Part shown: positions 28,765 through 38,305 of the stretch, piece after piece
Numbering within the stretch: position 1 is the stretch's first letter
Layout: every line of letters begins with the position of its first letter
Assembly: GCA_028285035.1 (NCBI GenBank)
Contig: JANQQF010000130.1
Location: 1-64,000 of the forward strand
Length of the DNA: 64,000 bases
Direction: 5' to 3'
DNA from: Phycisphaerae bacterium
Lineage (GTDB): Bacteria > Chloroflexota > Anaerolineae > 4572-78 > J111
Notes under the pieces: model-generated
Databases searched by the model: none
What the model was told of the DNA's origin: nothing
The model's input: only the letters and a program-made list of their open reading frames with translations
Position numbers and translations under genes: made by a program

Positions 28765-30594
28765 ATGAACATCCAACTACCTATCTTACCAATGACTGAT
28801 TTACAGCAGGCCAAACAAAATTTTGTTGCGGCCCTGCGAATGGCTTGGCTGGCTGGCAGCACTGCAACGCTGGTCATTTTGGGGGCAACCCTTATAGAAG
28901 GGGTGATTCAACCCATAGAAGCTTGGCTCTTTAAATTGATTATTGATAAGGCCTTGGCTCTTAGTGGAGTAGAAGCCGAGGTTGGGGGTGGTCTGCAGAG
29001 TTTGTTGATTTTATTGGCGGTGGTTTTTGGTCTGCGGGTGATTGATTTAGTAGGTGGACAGTGTCGAAAGCTGGCTACACGGGTACTGACCGCCAAGCTA
29101 ACGCTGAATATCAACTTACAAATTATTCAACATGCCCTTAAGCTGGACCTGAGCTTTTTTGAAGACACCGTATTTTACGACAAGTTACAAAATGCCCGAC
29201 AACAGGTTAATCAACAAACATCAGAGATTATTACCCGCTTTGCTGTGGTTTTGCGACAAAGCATCATCTTGCTCCTTTACATCGCATTGCTCATTCAATT
29301 TAGCCCCTGGCTTCTGGTATTTATCGTTGTAGCCTTAATTCCTAGCTTGGTGGTGCAAAAGAAATATGCTGATTTGACCTTTGATCTGTTTAATCATCAG
29401 GCTACGGGTCGGCGGCAAATGGCCTACATCGAATATTTGCTAACTGTTGATACCTTTAACAAAGAAATCAAATTATTTCAAGTTGGACAAACCCTCCTAA
29501 AACGATACGTCGGCATGTTTAATCAGATGTTTCGAGATGACCTTATGCTGCGGTTACGGTATTTGATTGCTGGTATCGGCTGGGGTATCGTTGCTCTCAT
29601 TGGATTTTTTAGTATCTTTGCCTGGGTAATCCTCAGCGTTGTAGATGGTTCAATTAGTGTGGGCGAAGCAGTAATGTACCTGATGATTTTTGTGCGGGGT
29701 CTAGATGTGGTAAAAGGATTATTTACGAATTTGGTTGATCTTTACGAAAATACACTTTATTTGAGTAACCTGTTCTCCTTCCTTAATCTCAAACCCAAGG
29801 TAGTCGCACCTGTAAACCCACGGCCCGTACCCGCCACACTGTTATATGGCATTGAATTTCGTAATGTCTCGTTTCGTTACCCAGGCAGTGATCGATGGGT
29901 CTTGCGTAATATCGACCTAACCCTACGTCCCGGCCAGAAAGTGGCCTTTGTTGGAAAAAATGGAGTCGGTAAAACTACCCTGGTTAAATTGTTAACCCGG
30001 CTTTATGATCCAACCGAGGGACAGATTTTGGTTGATGGCGTTGATCTACGAGAGTATGATCCGGTAGATTGGCACCAAAAGATTGGGGTCATCTTTCAGG
30101 ACTTTGTGCAATACCAATTGTCGGCTGCTGAAAACATCGGCTTTGGTCAGATTGAGAACGCAACGGACCGGATGCAAGTCGAAAGAGCCGCTCAGATGAG
30201 TGGGGCAGATGACATCATCAGTCGGTTACCCAAAGGGTATGAGTCAACATTAGGCACTTGGTTCGAAAATGGTTGCGAATTAAGTGGGGGCCAATGGCAA
30301 AAAGTAGCTTTAGGCCGAGCTTTTATGCGAGACTCAGAGGTACTGATCCTTGATGAGCCCACGGCAGCCTTGGATGCTCAACATGAGTATGAAATTTTCC
30401 AACAGTTTCGTGAGCTAACCCAAGATAAGTTGTCGATTTTAATCTCTCACCGATTTAGCACAGTTCGTTTGGCCGATACCATCATCGTCATTGAGAATGG
30501 CCGGGTTAAAGAGATGGGTTGCCATTCAGGCCTAATGGCCCTTGAAGGATCTTATGCCGAATTGTTTAACCTCCAAGCTGAGGGGTATCGTTAA
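28765..30594 (+). CDS. MsbA-like ABC exporter (half transporter), copy 1
   Basis: A 609-residue membrane-ATPase fusion: six membrane helices in the first 320 residues, then an ATPase with Walker A GKNGVGKTT (397-405), signature LSGGQ (506-510) and Walker B LILDEP (527-532). Half transporters of this type work as dimers and often flip lipids or lipid-linked molecules. A TTG at 28714 is open in frame, but promoter C starts transcription about there. The ATG at 28765, with AAGGG upstream, is preferred. Its paralogue is at 49453-51300. Flanking lipid genes suggest a flippase for the locus product (inference). Confidence 0.85.
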   Translation: MNIQLPILPMTDLQQAKQNFVAALRMAWLAGSTATLVILGATLIEGVIQPIEAWLFKLIIDKALALSGVEAEVGGGLQSLLILLAVVFGLRVIDLVGGQCRKLATRVLTAKLTLNINLQIIQHALKLDLSFFEDTVFYDKLQNARQQVNQQTSEIITRFAVVLRQSIILLLYIALLIQFSPWLLVFIVVALIPSLVVQKKYADLTFDLFNHQATGRRQMAYIEYLLTVDTFNKEIKLFQVGQTLLKRYVGMFNQMFRDDLMLRLRYLIAGIGWGIVALIGFFSIFAWVILSVVDGSISVGEAVMYLMIFVRGLDVVKGLFTNLVDLYENTLYLSNLFSFLNLKPKVVAPVNPRPVPATLLYGIEFRNVSFRYPGSDRWVLRNIDLTLRPGQKVAFVGKNGVGKTTLVKLLTRLYDPTEGQILVDGVDLREYDPVDWHQKIGVIFQDFVQYQLSAAENIGFGQIENATDRMQVERAAQMSGADDIISRLPKGYESTLGTWFENGCELSGGQWQKVALGRAFMRDSEVLILDEPTAALDAQHEYEIFQQFRELTQDKLSILISHRFSTVRLADTIIVIENGRVKEMGCHSGLMALEGSYAELFNLQAEGYR

Positions 30595-30656
30595 AGATAT
30601 TCGTCTTAGTCTCTAGAATTTTTAGGAAACAGATATTTTTTGGAGCTTGATGATAT

Positions 30657-31997
30657 ATGCGTATTTTGATCCTATTTTTTGATATGCTTCGGTCAAATAA
30701 ATTGAAAATTTGCAATCCCTTCGTTGATACCGCAGGACCTCTGGAACCAGAGCTTTACAAATTAGGGGGGACTGTCTACAACAATTGCTACTCTCCAGCC
30801 CCTGATAGTGCCCGCAGTTTGGCCAGTTTTTACACAGGTGTTTATCCTGTTAAACACGGCTGCCAAAAGACGCATTTTGCACCGCGCTTCTATCTTAACA
30901 AAGACATCAAGCATCTCTTTGATATCTTTAATGAAGCAGGCTATGAAAATATTATCCACGTCCATCCGGGTGAATTTAATTATGGGATTTTGCCCCAAAC
31001 AGTAAGCAATTATACGAATCTGACCTATACTTTAGAAGACTTTATGGCTGCTCTCGAAAAAGGATTAGCTGCTAAAGACTCAATTTTGGCTTATGGAGCG
31101 TTCTATGATTTTCATACCGCAATGAGTGTGTGGGGGTATACAAATGAGGCTTACTGCTATGGACAATTACGGCTGGCAGGCATCATGAACACCCTGTTTA
31201 CAAGATTTTCCCCCGATGATTTTGATCTGATTCTCCTATTTTCTGATCATGGCTTTCTGCACCCTAGTGACTATGCCAAATTATCGCCGATTATGTATGG
31301 ATTTGATCATCGTAGCAAGACATATTTGCAAATCAGGAAACGGGGGCAGTCATCGATTACGATCAACTCAGACTTACATTCACTGATGCAACTATTTCCC
31401 TTCTTGGCTCAAGAAATTAACGCCCCAATCGATCCGGCGATGTTAGATGCTGTCTCTATAACCCAACAAAGCTCTCAATTCATTATGATTGAAGATCAAA
31501 CCTATGAAAAAAAATTGAGACCTTCTCCCCAAAACCTATGGGCAGTCCGTACGCCTGAGCAGTTTTATTTCAAGACCCCCTATGAAGACAGATTATATCA
31601 GGCCCTTTCGCCGCATCAGTATGAACAGATCGTGGTTACGCCAGATACCCGGGACAAATTTTCTGAACTGCTCGACAACTATAGCTGTGGTCATCGTTAT
31701 AGACATTATAGTGAAGAGCAAGTTCAGACTGTTTATCAAAAATTTACGATCGATGTCGAAGCGATCGAAACATACCGCCAGTCATCAGAATGTTTACAGG
31801 TTGAAGATAATAGCAAAACCTATAGTGACGGAACCATGATCTACTCCTGGAAAATCTTGCCCCAATTGCTGATTAATTTAATCAAACTTACCTATGCCAG
31901 AAGAAAATATAGGTTACGCTGTTGGTTTATGCATCTGCCTAAACCTTTCCAAAGGATGCAATGGACATTACCTATTGATTGGGAAAAAGTTGCTTGA
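30657..31997 (+). CDS. Sulfatase / alkaline-phosphatase-superfamily protein without the formylglycine cysteine
   Basis: A 446-residue protein with two landmarks of the superfamily: PDSARSLASFYTGVYPVKHG at 49-68, which aligns with the nucleophile loop and its TG-YP-HG end, and LLFSDHGFLHP, the metal-binding strand. The usual formylglycine cysteine is absent; Ser51 is the likeliest nucleophile. It may be a phosphodiesterase, phosphatase or headgroup transferase. No signal peptide is obvious, so it may act in the cytoplasm. A basic segment near the C-terminus (LTYARRKYRLRCW) could touch the membrane. It heads a run of about a dozen same-strand genes to 46.9 kb. Substrate unknown; headgroup work is inferred. 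Confidence 0.65.
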   Translation: MRILILFFDMLRSNKLKICNPFVDTAGPLEPELYKLGGTVYNNCYSPAPDSARSLASFYTGVYPVKHGCQKTHFAPRFYLNKDIKHLFDIFNEAGYENIIHVHPGEFNYGILPQTVSNYTNLTYTLEDFMAALEKGLAAKDSILAYGAFYDFHTAMSVWGYTNEAYCYGQLRLAGIMNTLFTRFSPDDFDLILLFSDHGFLHPSDYAKLSPIMYGFDHRSKTYLQIRKRGQSSITINSDLHSLMQLFPFLAQEINAPIDPAMLDAVSITQQSSQFIMIEDQTYEKKLRPSPQNLWAVRTPEQFYFKTPYEDRLYQALSPHQYEQIVVTPDTRDKFSELLDNYSCGHRYRHYSEEQVQTVYQKFTIDVEAIETYRQSSECLQVEDNSKTYSDGTMIYSWKILPQLLINLIKLTYARRKYRLRCWFMHLPKPFQRMQWTLPIDWEKVA

Positions 31998-32053
31998 TGA
32001 GATGTGTTTAGGGTTTAAGCACAAATATTTTGACATAAAATTAGGTTGAATCG

Positions 32054-32989
32054 ATGACATACATTATCGCTTTTTTAGTACTCATAATCTTGGCTGCGAT
32101 CGCCTACCCATTATATTGTGTCTACTTTGTACGTTTGTATCCGCGAATGAAAATATCACCCCATCGGGTTTGCCATAATGATCAGGTCACGTTGGTGACG
32201 GGAGCCTTTGATATTGGCAATTATACAGAGGGGATTGAAGAAAAGTTTGGGCAGCGTAGTTTTGAGAAATATGTCGAATGGCTCGAAGAGACCTGCACCC
32301 TCAACGCAAATATGGTGATCTTTGTGCCACCAAGAATCATTGAGCAAGTTAAAGCCTTTCGGACGGACTATCCGACAAAAACCAAAATTATTCCGATGTC
32401 GGAGGAGGACCTACAAAGAGGTCCGTTCTATAAAAAGATATGCAATATTATCGAAGCAAATATTCCGGTGAGACGACCCCAGCGGGTTGAAGTGCAAAAT
32501 CCGATGTATAACACTATCATGTTTTCAAAAACAGAGATGGTGGCCCAGGCGATTAGCCTCAACCCGTTTCAATCCAAATACTTTTTTTGGATTGATGCGG
32601 GGACCTTCTCCCCATCGGCTTATAGTTATCGGTGTTTGATGCACCAAAAATGGCCGAACCAAGAAAAGGTAGCCAATCTGAATGGCAAGGTAGCTCTCAC
32701 TCAGATCAGACGATTCAAAAAATCAGATCTGGCAGATTTATCCTTTTACTTTGCGGATCATAGACCGCGTACCTCAGGTGCTGTCTGGGGAGGTAGCCTC
32801 GACGCGATGAAAAAATATTGTCAGTTATTTAGAGAAAAAGCCATCGAGTGTTTGGATAAAAATTTGATGGATGATGATCAGATTATTCAATATTTGGTGC
32901 TTAATGAGAATCCCGATTTAGTTAAGGTGATCTCAGGTAAACGAGGATTTTTATTAAATTATCGATACTTACTATGGTATTTTGCCTAA
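32054..32989 (+). CDS. HtrL/YibB (WlaTC)-family glycosyltransferase, membrane-anchored
   Basis: 311 residues with one N-terminal membrane helix (IIAFLVLIILAAIAYPLYCVYF) and a soluble domain of the HtrL_YibB type. Family traits are VTGAFDIGNY near the start, FSKTEMVAQA, FFWIDAGTF (the DxG/A metal-site region), SGAVWGGS and DDQIIQYLV. Proteins of this family are poorly studied; several lie in polysaccharide or glycan loci and are treated as glycosyltransferases. The anchor places it at the inner membrane face, suiting a lipid acceptor (inference). It is followed by a nucleotidyltransferase gene and shares the surrounding strand and tight spacing. Confidence 0.65.
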   Translation: MTYIIAFLVLIILAAIAYPLYCVYFVRLYPRMKISPHRVCHNDQVTLVTGAFDIGNYTEGIEEKFGQRSFEKYVEWLEETCTLNANMVIFVPPRIIEQVKAFRTDYPTKTKIIPMSEEDLQRGPFYKKICNIIEANIPVRRPQRVEVQNPMYNTIMFSKTEMVAQAISLNPFQSKYFFWIDAGTFSPSAYSYRCLMHQKWPNQEKVANLNGKVALTQIRRFKKSDLADLSFYFADHRPRTSGAVWGGSLDAMKKYCQLFREKAIECLDKNLMDDDQIIQYLVLNENPDLVKVISGKRGFLLNYRYLLWYFA

Positions 32990-33041
32990 GGTGATCGTAT
33001 CAATATTTGTAAATACTATTTCACAAAACGAGGATAGATTT

Positions 33042-33842
33042 ATGCATTGTGTTGTTGCAGCGGGTGGTATTCCCGGCCCAGATCATGTACTGTATCCCTT
33101 TACTCAGGGGAAACTGAAGTCTGCTATGGATATGGGAGGAAGACTAATGTTGGAGCGGGTGGTGGATGCTCTACAAGCCTCCGCGCAGGTCGAATGTGTG
33201 ATTGTTTCTGGCATTAATGAGGGGTATCGGGCCGACTTCAATTTCAAACAACCCGTTCAGTGGCTGCCTGATCATGGCAATATGGTCCAAAATTTCAATG
33301 CTGGCTTGGTCAAGATTGCCCAAGATTATCCGGAAACACAAAGTGTGCTCCTGTGTTCATCAGACATCCCACATTTGATCCCACAAGCGGTTGATCACTT
33401 TATTGAAGTGTGCCAACCGTATGATCACCTATTTTACTACTCTTATGTGCAAGCAGAACTTGTAAAGGAGCGATATCCAAACGCTGATCGAGCGTTTGAG
33501 TCCTGGTCAAATGGGGATATTTTTGCCGGGGATATTTTTATCGTCAATAGGCGAATCCTAGAGACAGGGGTTGATTTGTGGGAGGCGTGGGATAATAGCG
33601 AATGGGAGCGATACCCCAAGATAAAAGCAGATATGCTAGAGCGAGTTGGGGCAGATGCTTGGCAAAAATTGTCTGGGCGAGATATTTCTTACGAAGAAGA
33701 GGTTAATATTTTGTCTGCCTTTTTGGGAGATGACAAAGTTATTAAAATTATATTCTCCCCTTATGCTGAGTTGGCTCTAGACGCGGATTATCCCAGTGAT
33801 ATTCCAGTTCTACGGGCTGAATTTGAGACTCCTAATAAATAA
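33042..33842 (+). CDS. MobA-like NTP transferase domain protein
   Basis: 266 residues with a Rossmann-type nucleotidyltransferase core: VVAAGGIPGP at the N-terminus (a variant of the GG-x-GTR-M loop), MLERVVDAL, and LLCSSDIPHLIP, which is the metal-binding strand of MobA-type enzymes. These join a sugar phosphate, polyol phosphate or similar compound to a nucleotide, making an activated headgroup donor. An open frame extends to 32982, but GAGGA with good spacing favours ATG 33042. Next to the HtrL-type transferase and the CDP-alcohol enzymes it could activate a polar head (inference). The exact substrate cannot be told. Confidence 0.65.
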   Translation: MHCVVAAGGIPGPDHVLYPFTQGKLKSAMDMGGRLMLERVVDALQASAQVECVIVSGINEGYRADFNFKQPVQWLPDHGNMVQNFNAGLVKIAQDYPETQSVLLCSSDIPHLIPQAVDHFIEVCQPYDHLFYYSYVQAELVKERYPNADRAFESWSNGDIFAGDIFIVNRRILETGVDLWEAWDNSEWERYPKIKADMLERVGADAWQKLSGRDISYEEEVNILSAFLGDDKVIKIIFSPYAELALDADYPSDIPVLRAEFETPNK

Positions 33843-33860
33843 ACCGCAGGATAATAGATA

Positions 33861-34976
33861 ATGATTCAGATTGAACAAATCGATACCCAAGCTCAAGAAC
33901 AAGTACGGCGGTTTATTGACATCCCACTTCATCTTTATGCAGATTGTCCTCACTGGGTTCCTGCCTTATCTTCGATTCAAGAGATATATCTGGATACGGA
34001 AAATAACCCATTTTATGCCCAAGCCCAGGCCGAGTTCTTTATTGCGGTACGGGATGGGTGTGACGTAGGCCGCATTGCTGTTATTGACCGGCATCTTCGT
34101 AATGAATTGAGTGGTATTCCTCGAATTGAGTTTTTTGCCTTTGATTGTGAAAATAATGCTCAAACCGCAAAAAACCTGTTTGACCAAGTGCTTGAGTGGG
34201 CAAAGCAGCGTCAGGCAAGTGAGGTGGTGGGGCCGAGAGTCCCTTTTGTCTTGGAAGGGGCTGGTATTTTGGTTGATGGATTTGATGCACGACAAGTCAT
34301 GACAATGACCTCCTATAATTACGATTACTATGCCGATTTGATTGAAGCGAATGGGTTTGAGAAGGCAGACGATTATCTAACCTATCAGGTGGAGGTTGCT
34401 GATTTTCAATTACCGGATTGGGTCCAGGAGGTCGCCGCCTGGGTTCAGCAGAAGGAAGGCCTGACCATCCAAAGTTTCACTAATCTTGATGAAGTCGGAC
34501 AGGTCATGCCATATATGCTAGCCCTTTATCGCAGACTCCTGGGCGACCCAGTCACGCCTGCGCGAATGAAGGGTGAAGCTGATGCCCTCATGCAGACAAT
34601 CCATATGTTCGTCAACCCGGCCTTGATCAAAGCGGTGATGCATGGCGAGAATCTCGTTGGGTTTATTCTAGCCTTCCCTGATGTTTCCACTGTCCTCCAG
34701 CAAGCGCAAGGGAGCCCTGATCAGGATGCTTTGGCTCAAGCTTTACAAAGCCCTCAATCGGTCGCCCTCAACGGTATTTGCATTGCCCCTGAATTTCAGT
34801 TGCAGGGGATTAATGCGATGTTTTTTTCCGAATTAGAGCGGATGGCTCACGCTATTGAAGTCCAATCAGCCACCATTATCCAGGTTAATGAGACGACAAT
34901 GCATATGTCGCAAGACTTGAAATCTCTGGGCATTCAACCCACGCAAACCCACAGACTCTATATTCATCAGTTTTAG
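33861..34976 (+). CDS. bCerS-like GNAT-fold N-acyltransferase, copy 2
   Basis: 371 residues, paralogous to the copies at 17006, 44349 and 62150. Family marks: RRFIDIPLHLYADCPHWVPAL at 16-36, AEFFIAVRDGCDVGRIAVID, VVGPRVPF where the others have VGPxGF, and YNYDYYADLIE. It is the most divergent in the VGP loop, so substrate choice may differ. Predicted to transfer an acyl group, probably from the ACP of the FAAL-ACP protein encoded 243 bp downstream, to an amine. ATG 33861 has AGGA upstream and lines up with the paralogues. The N-acylation role rests on its resemblance to Caulobacter bCerS and the neighbours. Confidence 0.7.
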   Translation: MIQIEQIDTQAQEQVRRFIDIPLHLYADCPHWVPALSSIQEIYLDTENNPFYAQAQAEFFIAVRDGCDVGRIAVIDRHLRNELSGIPRIEFFAFDCENNAQTAKNLFDQVLEWAKQRQASEVVGPRVPFVLEGAGILVDGFDARQVMTMTSYNYDYYADLIEANGFEKADDYLTYQVEVADFQLPDWVQEVAAWVQQKEGLTIQSFTNLDEVGQVMPYMLALYRRLLGDPVTPARMKGEADALMQTIHMFVNPALIKAVMHGENLVGFILAFPDVSTVLQQAQGSPDQDALAQALQSPQSVALNGICIAPEFQLQGINAMFFSELERMAHAIEVQSATIIQVNETTMHMSQDLKSLGIQPTQTHRLYIHQF

Positions 34977-35016
34977 GAATAAAAACTGTTCAGGGTTAAA
35001 AAAAGATCGTTATTCG

Positions 35017-35092
35017 GGAGATTGGAGATTAGAGATAAGGAGATTATGCAAGCAGGGCGATGTAATCTTCAATCTCCCAATCTCTGATCTCT
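35017..35092. repeat. Imperfect palindrome of GAGATT/AATCTC units
   Basis: GGGAGATTGGAGATTAGAG and the following bases face AATCTTCAATCTCCCAATCT across about 16 bp, forming a long imperfect hairpin. It resembles a REP-type or non-autonomous mobile intergenic element. It lies between a bCerS-like gene and its FAAL gene and interrupts an otherwise tight operon. Confidence 0.6.
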
Positions 35093-35219
35093 TTGAAACT
35101 AGTATTTCGCGGCATAAATAGAGCAACAGTTATTAAGGGCGAAATATTTAAACAATTGGGCATTGAGATGTTCGTTACTGGATAGCTATCTACGCCCAAC
35201 TGTACTAGATACATTGAGG

Positions 35220-37286
35220 ATGTCTGAACAATTACGGATAAATAATAAAATGCAACACCTACCAATGACCCCAACAAAATCTAAAACGCTCGTCGATATC
35301 TTGTGTGATCAGGCTGAGCGTCAACCTGATGAGCGTGTTTTTACCTTTTTGCGTGATAGGAAAGATGAAACCGAACATTTAACATACGCCGAATTAGATC
35401 AGCAGGCTAGAGCTATTGCTGGACAGCTACAAGCTCGGGTAAAGCTAGGGGATCGGGTGCTTTTGTTGCATCCACCCGGCCTATCTTTTATTGCGGCCTT
35501 CTTTGGCTGTCTTTATGCTGGAATGATTGCTGTTCCGGCTTATCCGCCGCATCCCAACAAACCCCTGCATCCACGTCTCAAGGCGATCATCAAAAATGCT
35601 CAACCGTCTCTGGCCTTGGCCGACTCAACTCAAAATCTGAAGACAAAAGATGAGGTGACAACAACATTAGCAACCATCCCGCACCTGATCACGGATAAAA
35701 TCGACAGTCAAAGCATTGAATGGCACCCTGCTCAGATTACAGAGGCTCAAATTGCTTTTTTGCAATATACGTCTGGTAGTACAGCCACGCCAAAAGGGAC
35801 TATCATCACTCATTCTAATTTGACACACAATCTTGCGGCTATTCAACAAGCCATCGAACTTCAGCCTGATGACAGAACGGGTGTTGTATGGTTACCCCCC
35901 TACCATGATATGGGCTTGATTGCTGGCATTATGTCGCCTGTTTATATGGGACGATCGAATATCTTGATGTCACCCTTTACGTTTCTTCAGAATCCATTTT
36001 GTTGGCTTGAGGCTATGTCTCACTTTAAGGCTACAGTGAGTGCGGCTCCCAATTTTGCTTTTAATCTATGTGTAGAACGCATTTCCCCCGAACAACGAAG
36101 TACCCTTGATTTAAGTTTTTGGAAGGCAGCCTTTGTTGGTGCAGAGCCGATTCGAGCCGCAACCCTGGACCGATTTTATGATGCCTTTGCGTCGACCGGT
36201 TTTCGCCGCGAAGCCTTTTATCCATGTTATGGTTTAGCTGAAGGAACATTGATTGTTACTGGTGGGAAAATATCTACCCCACCCTTAGTTGAGGTGGTGG
36301 ATCGTCAGAGACTCTCTGAAAACAAGGCCGTGATCTCTTCGATAAGCGAGCAATCCCAACGGATGATTGGCTGTGGGCAGAGCATCGCTGATCATCAGGT
36401 TGCCATCGTCAATCCCGAAACCCGCCAGATGTGTTTACCGCAACAAGTTGGCGAAATCTGGATTGCTGGCCCCAGTGTGTCGCCCGGATATTGGAATCAG
36501 ACTGAACAAACCGAGGAGACATTCCAAGCTAGACTCATTGATACGGACAATGGCCCCTTCTTCCGCACGGGCGATTTGGGTTTTCTCAAGGATGATCAAT
36601 TGTTTGTAACAGGGAGGATCAAAGAGCTCATTATCATCCGGGGGCGTAACTATTACCCACAAGACCTTGAATATAGCGCTTTGCAAAGCCATCCTGCCTT
36701 GAATTCACAAATCGGCGCTGCTTTTTCAATAGAGATTACGGATCAAGAGCAGTTGGTGATTGTCTGTGAATTGAAGCGACAATATCGAAAAGCTGATGTA
36801 GAAGAAGTCGCTACCGCCATCCGTCAGGCGATTTCTCAAGATTACGAGCTTGAGGTGTATGCTGTAGTATTGATCCGTTTTGGGAAGATGCCCAAAACGA
36901 CAAGCGGCAAGATCCAGCGACGGGCGTGTCGAACTGCGTTTCTGGAAGGTACGCTGGCCCCGATTGGGGAAAGTATTCGGCCTTTGGTAAATGAGGGTCA
37001 AGCGACTGATACCTCTGAACAAAATATGGGAGCTAAAGATAAGGCTTCAATTGAAGCTGATATTCAAAACAAACTTGGTGAATTGTTACAATTGCCACTG
37101 GAGTCTATTGATTTAGATGCCTCTATCCAAAGCCTGGGGCTAAGCTCATTGACGGCCATCGGCTTGAAACATCATATCGAAACCCGCTACCAAGTGGAGG
37201 TTCCTGCTCCCTTATTTTTTGAGGATATGAGCATTCGTGAATTGATTTCAAAGATTTTGTCTGATCTAAACACGAATCAAACTTAA
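35220..37286 (+). CDS. FAAL-ACP didomain protein, copy 3
   Basis: 688 residues from the chosen ATG. The adenylation part has YTSGSTATPKGTIITH at about 183-198, [30 protein letters not shown] and lysine K564 in TTSGK. A C-terminal ACP (about 610-685) has its attachment serine S643 in GLSSLT, with Ser in place of the common Asp. It should activate a free fatty acid as acyl-AMP and bind it to its ACP. The frame is open from a TTG at 35163; ATG 35220 (TTGAGG just before) is preferred, and ATGs at 35250 and 35265 are possible. Partner of the bCerS-like gene just upstream. Confidence 0.85.
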   Translation: MSEQLRINNKMQHLPMTPTKSKTLVDILCDQAERQPDERVFTFLRDRKDETEHLTYAELDQQARAIAGQLQARVKLGDRVLLLHPPGLSFIAAFFGCLYAGMIAVPAYPPHPNKPLHPRLKAIIKNAQPSLALADSTQNLKTKDEVTTTLATIPHLITDKIDSQSIEWHPAQITEAQIAFLQYTSGSTATPKGTIITHSNLTHNLAAIQQAIELQPDDRTGVVWLPPYHDMGLIAGIMSPVYMGRSNILMSPFTFLQNPFCWLEAMSHFKATVSAAPNFAFNLCVERISPEQRSTLDLSFWKAAFVGAEPIRAATLDRFYDAFASTGFRREAFYPCYGLAEGTLIVTGGKISTPPLVEVVDRQRLSENKAVISSISEQSQRMIGCGQSIADHQVAIVNPETRQMCLPQQVGEIWIAGPSVSPGYWNQTEQTEETFQARLIDTDNGPFFRTGDLGFLKDDQLFVTGRIKELIIIRGRNYYPQDLEYSALQSHPALNSQIGAAFSIEITDQEQLVIVCELKRQYRKADVEEVATAIRQAISQDYELEVYAVVLIRFGKMPKTTSGKIQRRACRTAFLEGTLAPIGESIRPLVNEGQATDTSEQNMGAKDKASIEADIQNKLGELLQLPLESIDLDASIQSLGLSSLTAIGLKHHIETRYQVEVPAPLFFEDMSIRELISKILSDLNTNQT

Positions 37287-37321
37287 ATTTTATTAAGGAA
37301 TGCTCACTATTACAGTAAATA

Positions 37322-38305
37322 ATGGCGAGCAATCGTGGAAAGATGTCCAATATCAAACGAATTGCTATTGTTTATAATCAATTAAAACCAACGAAACATC
37401 TGGATAAGTTTTTGTCGTTAGTTCAGCGTCGTGATCCTTTGCTTGAGATTGATGTCATCCCCACCACTGATTTTACCTCAGGCTTAAGGCAGGCTAAAGC
37501 AATCCAAGCTCAAGGGTACGATCTTATTATTGCGGCTGGGGGGGACGGCACCTTGATGAGTGTGGTCAATGCCGCCGTCGCCAGTGATACAATTATTAGT
37601 ATTTTGCCGTTGGGGACCAGTAATGATTATGCTAAAGCCTTGGGGATCCACTCGGTCGAGGATGCGGTTGAGGCTATCTTTCAAGGGGTGACAAAGGCTG
37701 TGGATACAGGGCAATGCACCTTTGCTGATTTTAATGGCGAAGAAGAGCATCACTTATACTTCTGCTCAACCGCTGGGGTGGGATTTTTCGCTCGGATTTC
37801 TCAGTTGGAACAGCATGTCATTGGTCGTCATCTCAAACATATTTTAGGGGATGCGGTCTGGCTCTTTTTGGCGGTGAGTAGTATCTTTTCCAGCAATAAT
37901 GTAAAAACACAAATCCAACTCGGCACTCATTCAATTCAGACTGACATCTTTTTGTTTGAAATCAGTAAAGTCATCCGAACAGGTGGCTTTCTTCTGACGC
38001 CACAGGCCAGAGTTGACAGTGGATTTTTTGATCTATGGCTGGTCCAAGAGGCCAGCAAAGCCTCCATCTGGTCAATCTTTTTTAGGGCAGTCGCCAATCG
38101 AGCGGCTCACCTCCAACATCCCAATGTCCAGTATTTTACCGGGCAACCCAATTGGAACCGATCTGAGTATACCAAACCACGACATATCACAATTGTACCT
38201 GAGGAGCCGCAACCCCTTTATTTGAATGGTGAAGTTGTGGGGCAAACCCCGGCCACATTTCAGATAAAGCCTAAATCGCTCCAAGTCTTGAGTTTAGCCA
38301 GATGA
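37322..38305 (+). CDS. DAGK/LCB5-family lipid kinase (candidate ceramide or sphingoid kinase)
   Basis: 327 residues with the ATP-binding GGDGT at 73-77 and GTSNDYA at 98-104, the hallmarks of the diacylglycerol/sphingosine kinase family. The C-terminal half has PEEPQPLYLNGEV, as in YegS/DgkB enzymes. It phosphorylates a lipid hydroxyl. The family includes eukaryotic sphingosine kinase and a Caulobacter ceramide kinase (CpgB, recalled), so in this context a ceramide-type lipid is as likely as diacylglycerol (inference). The stop overlaps the CdsA-like start (ATGA), which couples phosphorylation to nucleotide activation. Start at 37322 is the longest ATG; 37343 is possible. Confidence 0.8.
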   Translation: MASNRGKMSNIKRIAIVYNQLKPTKHLDKFLSLVQRRDPLLEIDVIPTTDFTSGLRQAKAIQAQGYDLIIAAGGDGTLMSVVNAAVASDTIISILPLGTSNDYAKALGIHSVEDAVEAIFQGVTKAVDTGQCTFADFNGEEEHHLYFCSTAGVGFFARISQLEQHVIGRHLKHILGDAVWLFLAVSSIFSSNNVKTQIQLGTHSIQTDIFLFEISKVIRTGGFLLTPQARVDSGFFDLWLVQEASKASIWSIFFRAVANRAAHLQHPNVQYFTGQPNWNRSEYTKPRHITIVPEEPQPLYLNGEVVGQTPATFQIKPKSLQVLSLAR

